DNA from: Alicyclobacillus sp.
Lineage (GTDB): Bacteria > Bacillota > Bacilli > Alicyclobacillales > Alicyclobacillaceae
Length of the DNA: 52,143 bases
Direction: 5' to 3'
Assembly (NCBI RefSeq): GCF_023511815.1
Contig: NZ_JAIMAV010000012.1
Span: 1-52,143 of the forward strand
Shown: in pieces, positions 1 through 10,350 of the stretch
How positions within the stretch are numbered: the stretch's first letter is position 1
Layout of the letters: each line of letters starts with the position of its first letter
Program-made: the position numbers and the translations under genes
Notes under the pieces: model-generated
What the model was told of the DNA's origin: nothing
The model's database searches: none
What the model saw: the letters and a program-made list of their open reading frames with translations, nothing else

Positions 1-153
1 CCCGCGAACGTCGCCGCCGTCCTGGCGACGGGTTGCCACGGGGTGGCCGTCATCGGCGCGGTGATCAATCAGCCGGATCCCCGGGCCGCGGCCGCCCGCA
101 TCGTCTCCGCCCTGCGGCCGGAGAGGAGGATTTCCCATGCGTCGAACGTATGA
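1..153 (+). CDS. tenI: TenI/ThiE-family protein, C-terminal end only
   Basis: The open frame at the left edge gives about 50 residues and stops at 151-153, 17 bases inside thiO. The visible end reads like the C-terminus of the TenI/ThiE TIM-barrel family: a Gly-Val-Ala-Val-Ile-Gly-Ala strand (the phosphate-binding region), then a helix with Asp-Pro-Arg-Ala-Ala-Ala. TenI is a thiazole tautomerase in the thiamine pathway; ThiE is thiamine-phosphate synthase. The order tenI-thiO-thiS-thiG is that of the Bacillus thiamine operon, which favours TenI, but with so little sequence ThiE cannot be excluded. The start lies outside the window. Confidence 0.7.
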   Translation, partial: PANVAAVLATGCHGVAVIGAVINQPDPRAAAARIVSALRPERRISHASNV

Positions 154-1342
154 CACCATCGTGCTGGGCGGCGGCGCCATCGGATGCACCGTCGCGTGGC
201 GCCTCGCACAGCGCGCCATGCGCGTGCTGGTGCTCGAGCGCGGGCGGATCGGCGGCGAGGCGTCGAGCGCCGCGGCCGGCATGCTCGGCGCGCAGCTCGA
301 GGTCGGCGAACCGGGGCCGTTCTACCGCCTGTGCGTCGAGAGCCGCGGGATGTACCCCGCGTTCGCACAGGCGCTGTTGGAAGACAGCGGGATTGACATT
401 CAGTACGTCCACAACGGCATCCTGCAGGTGGCGCATCGGGCGGAGGAAGTGGATGCCCTGCGCCGCGAACTGACCTGGCAGACGGCGGAAGGGGCGCGGG
501 CTGAGTGGATCCACGCACAGGACATCCCCGCCCTCGAACCGGATGTGTCGCCGGGCCTCGGCGGCCTGTTTCTCCCGGACGACGGGAATGTGTCCGCGCC
601 GCTGCTGATGCGCGCACTCGCCCGGGCGGTGCATCGCCGCTGCGACGTGCGCGAGGGCGCGGAGGTGACCGCCGTTTCGGCGGAATCCGGGCGCGTGGAC
701 GTGCGCACGGTGGAAGAGACGTTTTCGGCGGATCACCTGGTCGTTGCGGCGGGTGCCTGGGCGGGACGGTTCGTGGCGGACCTCGGGGTGAACTTCTTCA
801 TCCGCCCCGTCAAGGGCCAGCTCCTTGCGGTGCGGCCGCGCGCCGGGCACGGCCTCACGCGGACGCTGCACACGCACCAGGTGTATCTGGTGCCAAAGCG
901 CGACGGCACCATCGTCGTCGGCGCCACCGAGGAGCACGGTGCCGGGTACAACCGCGACCTGACGGCCGACGCGATCCTGCGTCTGCTTCAGGGGTTGCGC
1001 CACGCCGCGCCGGGCCTGGCCGATGCAATGTTCGATCGCGCCTGGGTCGGCCTGCGCCCCGGTTCTCCCAAGGGCGAGCCGCTGCTCGGCCCGGTGCCGG
1101 AGCACCCCAACGTCCACCTGGCGGTCGGCCACTTCCGCAACGGGATCCTGCTGTCGCCGGTGACGGGCGCCATCCTCGAGGCCTCCATCCTGGGCGACCC
1201 GTGGCCGGAGCGATGGAGGCCGTTCACGGTGGCGGCCTGGCGGGACCGCGAGGCGGCCGTCCCCCTGGGTGCGGAAAAGCGCGAGGCACATCCCAAAATG
1301 GAAACCACCACAACACGCGGCGAGGAGGTGCGCGAACGATGA
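137..1342 (+). CDS. thiO: Glycine oxidase ThiO
   Basis: FAD-dependent glycine oxidase (401 aa) that makes dehydroglycine (iminoacetate) for the thiazole ring of thiamine. The N-terminus has the dinucleotide-binding GGGAIG loop at residues 11-16, followed by a Leu-Glu-Arg at the end of the second strand. The C-terminal part carries the family segment ending in Gly-His-Phe-Arg-Asn-Gly-Ile. After about residue 365 there is a charged tail of about 30 residues with no recognised domain. The ATG overlaps the end of the TenI frame, and the stop overlaps the thiS start (ATGA), so translation is probably coupled. Soluble cytoplasmic enzyme; the assignment rests on family motifs and on thiS and thiG next door. 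Confidence 0.93.
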   Translation: MRRTYDTIVLGGGAIGCTVAWRLAQRAMRVLVLERGRIGGEASSAAAGMLGAQLEVGEPGPFYRLCVESRGMYPAFAQALLEDSGIDIQYVHNGILQVAHRAEEVDALRRELTWQTAEGARAEWIHAQDIPALEPDVSPGLGGLFLPDDGNVSAPLLMRALARAVHRRCDVREGAEVTAVSAESGRVDVRTVEETFSADHLVVAAGAWAGRFVADLGVNFFIRPVKGQLLAVRPRAGHGLTRTLHTHQVYLVPKRDGTIVVGATEEHGAGYNRDLTADAILRLLQGLRHAAPGLADAMFDRAWVGLRPGSPKGEPLLGPVPEHPNVHLAVGHFRNGILLSPVTGAILEASILGDPWPERWRPFTVAAWRDREAAVPLGAEKREAHPKMETTTTRGEEVRER

Positions 1343-1539
1343 ACGTCCTGGTCAATGGAAAATCCCGCGACCTGCCGGATGGATCCACGGTCCTCGCCCT
1401 CTTGGAGCGATTCGATCTCGCGGGCGAACGCGTCGCCGTCGAGGTCAACGGGCACATCCTGGACCGCGGCGCGTTCGCCCAACACGCCCTGTCCGAAGGC
1501 GACGTGGTCGAGGTGGTGCGCTTTGTCGGCGGAGGCTGA
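1339..1539 (+). CDS. thiS: Sulfur carrier protein ThiS
   Basis: A 66-residue ubiquitin-fold sulfur carrier. It ends in Gly-Gly-Gly, so it has the C-terminal Gly-Gly that is adenylated and converted to a thiocarboxylate, which gives sulfur to ThiG. The N-terminus Met-Asn-Val-Leu-Val-Asn-Gly is typical of the family. The ATG overlaps the thiO stop by four bases. No thiF-like activating enzyme follows in the window, so adenylation must be done by a protein encoded elsewhere. Confidence 0.93.
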   Translation: MNVLVNGKSRDLPDGSTVLALLERFDLAGERVAVEVNGHILDRGAFAQHALSEGDVVEVVRFVGGG

Positions 1540-1646
1540 CACACACTCCTACACGCGGCGCTCCACCGAGACAGCGATTCTCCTGCGGGACGGCGACCCC
1601 CGGGCAGCATGGAACACCGGGGAAGAATGGAAGGGAGAGGGCACGG

Positions 1647-2429
1647 ATGGACGAACTGGTCATTGCGGGGCGGCGCTTCCGCTCCCGTCTGATGTTGGGC
1701 ACGGGCAAGTACCGAACGTTTGAAGAGATGCGCCAGGCGCTGGACGCCTCCGGCGCGGAGATTGTGACGGTCGCCGTGCGGCGCGTCAACCTGGACGAAC
1801 GCGAGGAGTCGCTGCTCGCTTACATTGATTTGGACCGCTACTTCCTCTTGCCGAACACGGCCGGTTGCCACACGGCCGAGGAGGCGGTGCGCACGGCCCG
1901 TCTCGCGCGCGCCGCGGGCCTGTCCAACTGGGTCAAACTGGAGGTCATTCCGGACGACGGGACGCTCCTGCCGGATCCGGTGGCGACCGTCGAGGCGGCG
2001 AAGATCCTGGTCTCCGAAGGCTTTGTGGTCCTGCCGTACACCACCGACGATCACACGGTCGCCAAACGCCTGCTCGACATCGGCTGTGCGACCATCATGC
2101 CGTACGGATCGGCCATCGGAACGGGCCAGGGGCTGCCGAATCCGGAGCGTCTGAAACGCATCATCGATCTCGTCGGCGGCCGCGTCCCGGTCGTGATTGA
2201 CGCGGGCATCGGTGCGCCCTCCGACGCGGCGCTGGCGATGGAACTCGGCGCGGACGCGGTGCTCGTCAACACGGCCATCGCCAAGGCGGGCAATCCGGTG
2301 GCGATGGCGCGCGCCATGGCGCTCGGGGTCGAAGCCGGGCGCATGGCGTACCGGGCCGGCCGCATTCCGAAATCCGACGTGCCCTCCCCCTCCAGCCCCA
2401 TAGAGGGCCTCGTCGGAGGCGTGAAGTAG
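1647..2429 (+). CDS. thiG: Thiazole synthase ThiG
   Basis: ThiG (260 aa) builds the thiazole phosphate of thiamine from deoxyxylulose phosphate, dehydroglycine and ThiS thiocarboxylate. The start is ATG 1647, with AAGGGAGAGG just upstream. Lys97 in Asn-Trp-Val-Lys-Leu-Glu matches the Schiff-base lysine of the family (about residue 96). Conserved barrel segments are visible: Leu-Met-Leu-Gly-Thr-Gly-Lys near residue 15, and [11 protein letters not shown] and Asn-Thr-Ala-Ile-Ala in the C-terminal half. It lies 107 bases after thiS in the same direction. The family is often Thr-Val-Ala-Leu-Arg-Arg near residue 41; here it is Ala-Val-Arg-Arg, still compatible. Confidence 0.95.
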   Translation: MDELVIAGRRFRSRLMLGTGKYRTFEEMRQALDASGAEIVTVAVRRVNLDEREESLLAYIDLDRYFLLPNTAGCHTAEEAVRTARLARAAGLSNWVKLEVIPDDGTLLPDPVATVEAAKILVSEGFVVLPYTTDDHTVAKRLLDIGCATIMPYGSAIGTGQGLPNPERLKRIIDLVGGRVPVVIDAGIGAPSDAALAMELGADAVLVNTAIAKAGNPVAMARAMALGVEAGRMAYRAGRIPKSDVPSPSSPIEGLVGGVK

Positions 2430-2469
2430 CGGACGACGGCCGGGTAAGTTCTTCAGGATGGAAGATTGG

Positions 2470-2529
2470 GGGCGCCTGCGAGTTCGACGTTCCAACCGAC
2501 AGATTGGAACCGGGGTCCAACGGGCGCCC
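2470..2529 (+). promoter_or_regulatory. Nested inverted repeat between thiG and the thioredoxin gene
   Basis: Outer arms GGGCGCC (2470-2476) and GGCGCCC (2523-2529) enclose a perfect inner hairpin, GTTCCAA (2489-2495) with TTGGAAC (2504-2510). A short TTTT follows near 2541. It may terminate the thi operon or form a structured leader for the downstream gene. I recognise no riboswitch family in it, and it does not look like a TPP element. Confidence 0.45.
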
Positions 2530-2590
2530 GCCCCTCATCCTTTTGGAAGATATGGCGCATCCTAGATGCGCATGAACGGAGGTGAACTGT

Positions 2591-2899
2591 GTGACCAAGA
2601 CGTTGACCCTTGACGCGTTCAATGAGTTGGTGCTGCGCGCCGTCAAACCTGTGGTCCTCGAGTTTGGCGCGGATTGGTGACCCGCCTGCCGCATGTTGAG
2701 ACCGGTGGTCTCACGCGTGTCGGAGTCGGATGACTCGGTGGACTATTATTACGTCGACGTCGACCAAACCCCGGAGCTCGCCGAGCGCTTCGGCATCTTC
2801 AGCATCCCGACCCTGATCCTGTTCAAGGCCGGTGCGGAGGTCAATCGGTCGGTCGGCTTCATCCCCGAAGACCAGGTTCGAGCCTTCGCACACCAATAA
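2591..2899 (+). CDS. Thioredoxin, probable selenoprotein (TGA at 2678 read as Sec)
   Basis: Read with TGA 2678-2680 as selenocysteine, this is a 102-residue thioredoxin. Residues 28-33 are Asp-Trp-Sec-Pro-Ala-Cys, the place of the usual Trp-Cys-Gly-Pro-Cys redox centre. Downstream are the Val-Asp-Val-Asp strand, the cis-Pro segment Phe-Ser-Ile-Pro-Thr-Leu near residue 75, and a Gly-Phe near the end. The start is GTG 2591, seven bases after GGAGGT (2578-2583). Both flanks are intact, with no frameshift or other stop. A SECIS-like hairpin begins 16 bases after the TGA. The alternative is a nonsense mutation of TGC. If no readthrough occurs, only a 29-residue peptide or a frame restarting at ATG 2693 is made, and neither would be active. 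Selenocysteine machinery is not in the window. Confidence 0.75.
2681..2713 (+). promoter_or_regulatory. Putative bacterial SECIS element
   Basis: Directly 3' of the in-frame TGA (2678-2680), the sequence TGAGACC-GGT-GGTCTCA (2697-2713) forms a perfect 7-bp stem with a GGT loop. Twenty-three bases separate the TGA from the loop. Bacterial SECIS hairpins lie just after the UGA, with the apical loop roughly 16-37 bases away and a G in its first two positions; this fits all three. The loop GGU also matches the critical G and U known from E. coli fdhF. Confidence 0.7.
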
Positions 2900-2970
2900 G
2901 CGCCGGGCGCGCGCCGATCACGAGACGAGGAAGGACAGGGCAGACTTCGCACAGGGTGTGGAGCAAACGC

Positions 2971-3013
2971 GCCCGTCCCCGGGCCGTCGGGATCTGCGAG
3001 CAAGGGGACGGGC
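2971..3013 (+). terminator. Inverted repeat after the thioredoxin gene
   Basis: GCCCGTCCCC (2971-2980) pairs perfectly with GGGGACGGGC (3004-3013) around a 23-base loop, about 70 bases after the thioredoxin stop. There is no T-run, so it is a weak candidate for an intrinsic terminator or a 3'-end stabilising hairpin. The rest of 2900-3140 shows no credible gene. Confidence 0.35.
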
Positions 3014-3143
3014 CCAGCCCGCCCGTGGTGGACGCCCGTTGGGACGCGTCGGTCGTGGCGCCCCCCCGGCGGGCCGCCCCCTTCCCCTGCGGGGGGCTCA
3101 CCTGGCGATGCGCTCCGCTACCACGGACACCCCCGCGGCCCGC

Positions 3144-3314
3144 TCACCCACCTCGGCGGCCGCCCAACGCCTCCAACGCCTTGTGCTCCTGCTCCACCGG
3201 CACATAGATGTCGTACTGGCGCACCGAATGCCGCCACCGGTCAGGGCCGCCGCCAAACACACCCCGGATGGGTTTTCCCAAAGATTTCCCCGCACGCCCC
3301 ACCATACGGACCAT
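3144..3314 (-). CDS. Possible small protein of 56 aa, unknown
   Basis: This frame starts at ATG 3314 (a second ATG is at 3305) and ends at 3144. The second half reads like a normal soluble protein: Gln-Tyr-Asp-Ile-Tyr-Val-Pro-Val-Glu-Gln-Glu, then a short helix and a Gly-Gly-rich end. The first half is basic. No good ribosome binding site is visible. The start region is a near copy of sequence at about 3368-3392 (GGTCCGTATGG followed by a GGGGCGT core), so a local duplication may have created or broken the gene. I do not recognise a family. Confidence 0.3.
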   Translation of the reverse strand: MVRMVGRAGKSLGKPIRGVFGGGPDRWRHSVRQYDIYVPVEQEHKALEALGGRRGG

Positions 3315-3416
3315 TCCATGAATTGGGTACGCTGATAGCCGTCGGGACAGACGTTGGTGATCCCCTCGTACGCCCCGCCATACGGACCGTTCAGCGAAGG
3401 AGTCTCGCGATCCCGC

Positions 3417-3593
3417 CTACCAATGGCTCTTTGCGTCACGTTCCCACGCGTCGAGGCAACGATCGCACAGCCGCCCCGGCCCGGCGTCGGAGGACGTCCC
3501 CTCCGCGGGCGCCTGCGCCTCCGGAATGCCGGGGACGCCACCCTCCAGCTCGGCTCCGCACACGGCACACAGCTCCAATTCCTTTTCGTCCAC
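3417..3593 (-). CDS. Small zinc-ribbon-like protein
   Basis: A 58-residue frame with two Cys-x-x-Cys knuckles: Cys-Ala-Val-Cys near the N-terminus and Cys-Asp-Arg-Cys near the C-terminus, separated by an acidic, Pro/Ala-rich linker. This spacing suggests a small treble-clef or zinc-ribbon fold; the function is unknown. GTG 3593 is preferred because GGGGAGGT ends seven bases upstream. A GTG nine bases earlier (3602) overlaps that site. It runs in the same direction as the peptidase gene upstream. Confidence 0.55.
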   Translation of the reverse strand: MDEKELELCAVCGAELEGGVPGIPEAQAPAEGTSSDAGPGRLCDRCLDAWERDAKSHW

Positions 3594-3698
3594 CGACGAC
3601 ACCTCCCCGAAGATTTGGCTTCCATCATACGCCCCACTGTCCGTTTGAGCAATAGGATGCTTCGAACAATTCTCGGCAACCCGTCATTCAGGGTATGA

Positions 3699-3727
3699 CA
3701 CGGGGCGGCCGGCACAGCCGGTCGCCC
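3699..3727 (-). terminator. Hairpin after the M3 peptidase gene
   Basis: GGGGCGGCCGGC and GCCGGTCGCCCC pair with one mismatch around a 3-base loop, about 55 bases after the peptidase stop codon. It lacks a clear T-run. Its position suggests the 3' end of the peptidase transcript. Confidence 0.45.
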
Positions 3728-3782
3728 CGCTCCCAACCCTTCCCGTCGTGCAGCCTCGCCCGCGGCGTCTCCGGGCAGCGGC

Positions 3783-5561
3783 TCACTCCGTCAGCCGCAG
3801 AAACTCGTCCACATCGGCGACGGCGAGATCGACCGCCGACTGCCAGAATTCCGGCTTGCGCAGGTCCACACCGAGATGACGCTGCGCCAGGTCCTCCACG
3901 CGCATCGAGGCGGTGTCGCGCAGCAGTGCGACGTACTTCTCGGCGAACGACGGGCCCTCCGCCTGCGCGCGGGCGTAGATACCGGCGCTGAACAGATACC
4001 CGAAGGTGTATGGGAAATTGTAGAACGGTGTGGTCGTGATGTAAAAGTGCAGCTTGGAGGCCCAGAACCGCGGGTGCCACTCGTCGAGCGCATCGCAGTA
4101 CGCCTCGCGCTGCGCCTCGACCATCAGCTCGTTCAGCCGGTCCGCCGGCACCCACCCCCGCTTGCGCTCCTCGTAGAACCGCGTCTCAAACAGGAAGCGG
4201 GCGTGGATGTTCATCAGCATCGCCACCGCGCGCTCAATCTTTTCGTCGAGCAGCGCGATCCGCTCATCCTTCTCCTTCGCCACCCGGACCGCCGCGTCCG
4301 AAGCAATCGCCTCGGCGAATGTCGAGGCCGTCTCCGCCACGTTCATGGCGTAACCCTGCAGCAGCACGGGCATATCGCGCATCACGTGCTGGTGATACGC
4401 GTGTCCGAGCTCGTGCGCCAGCGTCGAGACGTTCGAGGTGGTGCCGGAGAACGTCATGAAGACGCGCGTCTCGCGGCTCACCGGGAAGCTGGTGCAGAAC
4501 GCCCCTGACTGTTTGCCCGGCCGGTCTTCCGCCTCAATCCACCGGTCATCGAAACAGCGGCCGGCAAAGCGGGCCATCTCCGGGTTGAATTGGCCAAAGT
4601 GATCGACAATGAACTGGCGCGCCTGCTCGTAGGTGACCCGCGACGTCGATTTCCCGACGGGGGCCGGCACGTCGTGCCAGGACAGGCGCCGGACGCCAAA
4701 CAGCCTCGCCTTGCGCTCGAGGTATTTGACCAGCGGCGCCTTGTTGGCTGCGATCACCGACCACATGGTGTCGAGCGTCTCACGGTCCATTCGGTTGATC
4801 TCGAGCGGCTCCCGGAGCACATCCGTCCACCCCCGCCGGCGGTACACCTCAAGCCGGAACCCGGCGATGTGGTTGATGGCCTGGGCGCACAGGTCCTCCC
4901 GGCTCTGCCATGCGGACTCCCACCGTTGGAACAGGCGGGATCGATCCGCTCGGTTTGGCGTCAACAACCGGTTGGCCGCCTGCCCCATGGAGATGGCCTT
5001 CTCCTCGCCATCCTCCTCCACCGTCATCGTCAATCCGCCGACGATGGTGTCGTACAGCTGGCTCCATCCGTGATACCCGTCGACCATCAGCCCCGCGATG
5101 AGCTGCTCCTGTTCGGGCGGCAGCTTGTCGAGCGCGCGCCGCCGCCGCTCCTCCACCGGGAAGCGGAGCGGCGCAATCCGTTCGTCCTCCAACAGCGCCC
5201 GGAAGCTCGCCTCGTCAAGCTGACTGAGCTTTGCGTCAAATCCGGCCAGAGCCGCGTTGATCCGGCCGCTCAGCGCGGTGACCTGCGCCTGCAGGCCCTT
5301 GGCGCGCTCATCGCGCGTGTCGGCCGCCGTCAGGCACTCGGTGAAGGCGGCCGCCTGGCGCTGCCGGGCCCGAATGTCCTGCAGGGCGAGGATGGCCTTT
5401 GCCCACGGATCCACCCCGCCGGACGTAGGCAGGGCGTCGGTGCCTTGGGTGAAATCGTCAATCTTGGCGGCGAGATCGGCCAAAAACTGCTCGAACGCCT
5501 CCGAACGGGCGCCGCCCTGGAAGATGCTGTCCAGGTCCCAGGTCTGCTGCAATGTCGTCAA
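3783..5561 (-). CDS. M3-family oligoendopeptidase (PepF-like)
   Basis: A zinc metallopeptidase of about 592 aa that cleaves oligopeptides in the cytoplasm. The M3 signature His-Glu-Leu-Gly-His lies in Ser-Thr-Leu-Ala-His-Glu-Leu-Gly-His-Ala-Tyr-His-Gln-His in the C-terminal half, and the third zinc ligand is expected in the Ala-Glu-Thr-Ala-Ser-Thr-Phe-Ala-Glu helix that follows. The N-terminus Thr-Trp-Asp-Leu-Asp-Ser-Ile-Phe is typical of the PepF group. TTG 5561 is preferred because a G-rich site (GGGGTGGG) lies just upstream and it gives the family N-terminus; the frame stays open to a TTG at 5603. It is divergent from katG. Confidence 0.88.
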   Translation of the reverse strand: MTTLQQTWDLDSIFQGGARSEAFEQFLADLAAKIDDFTQGTDALPTSGGVDPWAKAILALQDIRARQRQAAAFTECLTAADTRDERAKGLQAQVTALSGRINAALAGFDAKLSQLDEASFRALLEDERIAPLRFPVEERRRRALDKLPPEQEQLIAGLMVDGYHGWSQLYDTIVGGLTMTVEEDGEEKAISMGQAANRLLTPNRADRSRLFQRWESAWQSREDLCAQAINHIAGFRLEVYRRRGWTDVLREPLEINRMDRETLDTMWSVIAANKAPLVKYLERKARLFGVRRLSWHDVPAPVGKSTSRVTYEQARQFIVDHFGQFNPEMARFAGRCFDDRWIEAEDRPGKQSGAFCTSFPVSRETRVFMTFSGTTSNVSTLAHELGHAYHQHVMRDMPVLLQGYAMNVAETASTFAEAIASDAAVRVAKEKDERIALLDEKIERAVAMLMNIHARFLFETRFYEERKRGWVPADRLNELMVEAQREAYCDALDEWHPRFWASKLHFYITTTPFYNFPYTFGYLFSAGIYARAQAEGPSFAEKYVALLRDTASMRVEDLAQRHLGVDLRKPEFWQSAVDLAVADVDEFLRLTE

Positions 5562-5588
5562 AAGAATCCCACCCCATAGACTTGGTAA

Positions 5589-7958
<2,370 letters not shown>

Positions 7959-8060
7959 TCCGGTCCAACTGCGGTGTTCGAGCCGGCCCGGCCCTCGTCC
8001 CGACGGACGAGGGGTTTCTTTTTCATCTGGAAATCGTCTACACTGTCTTCGGGTGACGCT

Positions 8061-9266
8061 ATGGATACGTGGAAACGGACGTTGTTCATCCTCTGGGTCT
8101 CCACTTTTCTCGCGGTGTCGGGGACGAGCCTGATCATCCCCTTTCTCCCCCTGTTCGTTCAGGAGCTGGGGGTGCGCCAACTGGCGGCGGTCGAGCAGTG
8201 GTCCGGGTGGATCTTCGCGGCACAGATGCTCACCGCCGCCATCTTTCAGCCCATCTGGGGCGGCGTCGCGGATCGCTTTGGACGAAAACCGATGCTGCTG
8301 CGCGCCGGCATCGGCATGGGGACCATGACCATCCTGATGGGCTTCGTGACCGCACCGTGGCAGCTTTTGGCGCTGCGGTTCATCAACGGCGTGTTTGCGG
8401 GCTTCATCTCGATGGCCATCTCCCTGCAAGCCTCCGTGACCCCGCGGGAGTATTCGGGCCGGGCGCTCGGCACCCTGCAGACCGGACAGGTGGCGGGATC
8501 GTTGGTGGGACCGCTGATCGGCGGCGCGCTGGCGGAGGCGGTCGGCTTCCGCTGGGTGTTCATCCTCACCGGCATGCTGCTCTTGCTGGCGAGCCTCATT
8601 GTCTGGATCTACGTCCACGAGGAACGCGCGCACACGCCAAACGAGGCGAGGCGCAGGACGCCAGTCTCGCGCCGCCGCGTGCTGACCCTGCTGTTGCCGG
8701 TGTTCGTGGCGTCGCTCATCACCCAGCTCGGGATGATGAGCATCCAACCCATCCTCACCGTGTACACGACCCTCCTGTACCACGGCGCCCACATCGAACT
8801 CATCGCCGGGTTGGTCGTGGCCTGCACCGGGATCGCCAATCTGATTGGCGCCCCCATCCTCGGCCGCTTCTCGGATGTGATCGGCCCGCGCAAGATCCTG
8901 GTCACCGCCCTGGTGTGTTCCGCCCTCGCGTTCCTCCCGCAGGTCCTCGCCACCGGCATCCCGATGCTCCTGGTGGGCCGATTCCTGCTCGGCCTGTTCA
9001 TCGGCGGCATGCTGCCCTCGCTCAATGTCCTGGTCAAACGGCTGGCGCCGGAGGAGATGCAGGCGCAGGCGTACGGCGTCAACTCCAGCTTTCAATTTCT
9101 CGGCGGTCTGCTCGGCCCGCTGCTCGGCAGCACGGTGGCCGCCGTCTGGGACATTCACGACGTGTTCTACGTCACCATGGCGCTGTTGCTCCTGAACGCG
9201 GTGTACATATTCTTCAACCGGCGCCTTCAGGTTCCGGCGGCCAACGCCGGGGAGGGGCGCCTCTGA
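8061..9266 (+). CDS. MFS efflux transporter (drug:H+ antiporter type)
   Basis: A membrane protein of 401 aa with the pattern of 12 transmembrane segments of the major facilitator superfamily. The loop-2 motif Gly-Gly-Val-Ala-Asp-Arg-Phe-Gly-Arg-Lys-Pro is clear near residue 75. Pro-rich helix 1 (Ile-Ile-Pro-Phe-Leu-Pro-Leu) and a Gly-Pro-Leu-Ile-Gly-Gly motif in helix 5 suggest the drug exporter group (MdtG/NorA-like); the substrate cannot be told. The protein at 50229-51446 is a clear paralogue with the same N-terminal layout. The start is ATG 8061; the ribosome binding site (GGGTGACGC) is modest. Confidence 0.9.
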   Translation: MDTWKRTLFILWVSTFLAVSGTSLIIPFLPLFVQELGVRQLAAVEQWSGWIFAAQMLTAAIFQPIWGGVADRFGRKPMLLRAGIGMGTMTILMGFVTAPWQLLALRFINGVFAGFISMAISLQASVTPREYSGRALGTLQTGQVAGSLVGPLIGGALAEAVGFRWVFILTGMLLLLASLIVWIYVHEERAHTPNEARRRTPVSRRRVLTLLLPVFVASLITQLGMMSIQPILTVYTTLLYHGAHIELIAGLVVACTGIANLIGAPILGRFSDVIGPRKILVTALVCSALAFLPQVLATGIPMLLVGRFLLGLFIGGMLPSLNVLVKRLAPEEMQAQAYGVNSSFQFLGGLLGPLLGSTVAAVWDIHDVFYVTMALLLLNAVYIFFNRRLQVPAANAGEGRL

Positions 9267-9393
9267 CCGCCGGGGAAGCCTTAGTCTGGGTTGGAATCGG
9301 CGGTGGGGCGCGGAGACCGGGTCAAGCCGGGACCGGCGGGAAGGCCTGTTGGATGTCGGCCCGGGTCCCCGCGCAACGCCGTTCAAACGGTGT

Positions 9394-9399
9394 TATAAT
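9394..9399 (+). promoter_or_regulatory. Extended -10 box before the first LysR gene
   Basis: TATAAT at 9394-9399 is preceded by TGT, giving an extended -10 (TGn-TATAAT), 57 bases ahead of the LysR start. No good -35 is visible, as expected for extended -10 promoters. Confidence 0.5.
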
Positions 9400-9455
9400 G
9401 CAGCCATTCGGAACCGGAACCCCGGTTGACCGCTCGTTTGGGAGGCCGACGTCGC

Positions 9456-10343
9456 ATGGACACCAAAGACGTGACGCTGTTTCTCACCATCGCCCGCCTT
9501 GGCTCCATCTCGCGGGCCGCGGAACAGTTGTTCATGTCTCAGTCGACCGTGACACACCACCTGCAACGGCTCGAACGGGCCCTCGGCTACACCCTGTTCC
9601 ACCGAACCCCCGCGGGCGTCCAGCTCACACCCGAAGGCCAACGCCTCGTCCCGCTCGCGGAGCGCATGGCGCAGCTCGAGCGCCAGATGCTCCACCCCGG
9701 CGAGGAGCAGATCCCCGTCATCCGCGTCCTGTCCGGGCGCGCCTTCGTGTCCGTCGATGTGCCGGAATGCCTCTCGCGGGTGGTCCGCCAGATGAAGGTC
9801 CATCTCAAGGTCCGCATGGGCCTGTATCACGACATGATGGATGCGCTGGTCTCCCAGCAGGTGGACTTCTGCTTTCTCGGAGAACCCATCTACCACCCGC
9901 TGGTGCAGCAGGTGGAGTTCTTGCCTGACGCGATCGATCTCGTCGTCCCATCCAACCACTACTTCACCCACGAGTTCCCCGGCATCCACGCCATCGCGGG
10001 GGAACCGTACATCGCCTTCGGCCGATCCCGTGCGCCGTTTCGCCAACGCATTGAACGGACGCTCGCCCAGGCGGGCGTGTATCCGCAGGTGCGGATGGAG
10101 CTGGACAGCATCGACGGCGTGAAGGCGATGGTCAGCCACGGCCTCGGCATCTCCCTGCTGCCGCGCCGGACCCTGCACGACGCCGAGTTCAAGGGATACC
10201 GCGCCATCCCGTTGGGCGGCCCGGAGTGGACGCGCCCCACGCTCTTGGCGTACCCGGCCTCCCTGGCCGACCGGCCGCTCACCCGCCGATTCGTCGAGAT
10301 CGTCGGGCAGTACTACGAGGAACTGAGGCACGGTTCCCCGTGA
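9456..10343 (+). CDS. LysR-family transcriptional regulator
   Basis: A regulator of 295 aa with the LysR N-terminal winged helix-turn-helix (residues about 1-60: Phe-Leu-Thr-Ile-Ala-Arg-Leu-Gly-Ser-Ile-Ser-Arg-Ala-Ala-Glu-Gln-Leu) and a periplasmic-binding-like effector domain behind it. ATG 9456 has GGGAGG upstream. The gene stands alone between the MFS gene and a convergent LysR gene. It could control the MFS gene, but LysR targets are usually divergent and none is here. The effector is unknown. Confidence 0.9.
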   Translation: MDTKDVTLFLTIARLGSISRAAEQLFMSQSTVTHHLQRLERALGYTLFHRTPAGVQLTPEGQRLVPLAERMAQLERQMLHPGEEQIPVIRVLSGRAFVSVDVPECLSRVVRQMKVHLKVRMGLYHDMMDALVSQQVDFCFLGEPIYHPLVQQVEFLPDAIDLVVPSNHYFTHEFPGIHAIAGEPYIAFGRSRAPFRQRIERTLAQAGVYPQVRMELDSIDGVKAMVSHGLGISLLPRRTLHDAEFKGYRAIPLGGPEWTRPTLLAYPASLADRPLTRRFVEIVGQYYEELRHGSP

Positions 10344-10350
10344 GCCAACC

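Noticed and set aside
1-136. TPP riboswitch for the thiamine genes
   Set aside because: The window begins inside the operon; no thi-box sequence is seen here or between thiS and thiG.
2470-2529. tRNA gene (including tRNA-Sec)
   Set aside because: The paired stems do not make a cloverleaf, and no T-loop, anticodon stem or CCA end can be placed.
2678-2680. Simple nonsense mutation making the thioredoxin a pseudogene
   Set aside because: Not excluded, but the stop hits exactly the catalytic Cys codon, the rest is intact, and a SECIS-like hairpin sits at the right place; a random stop would not be expected to have this.
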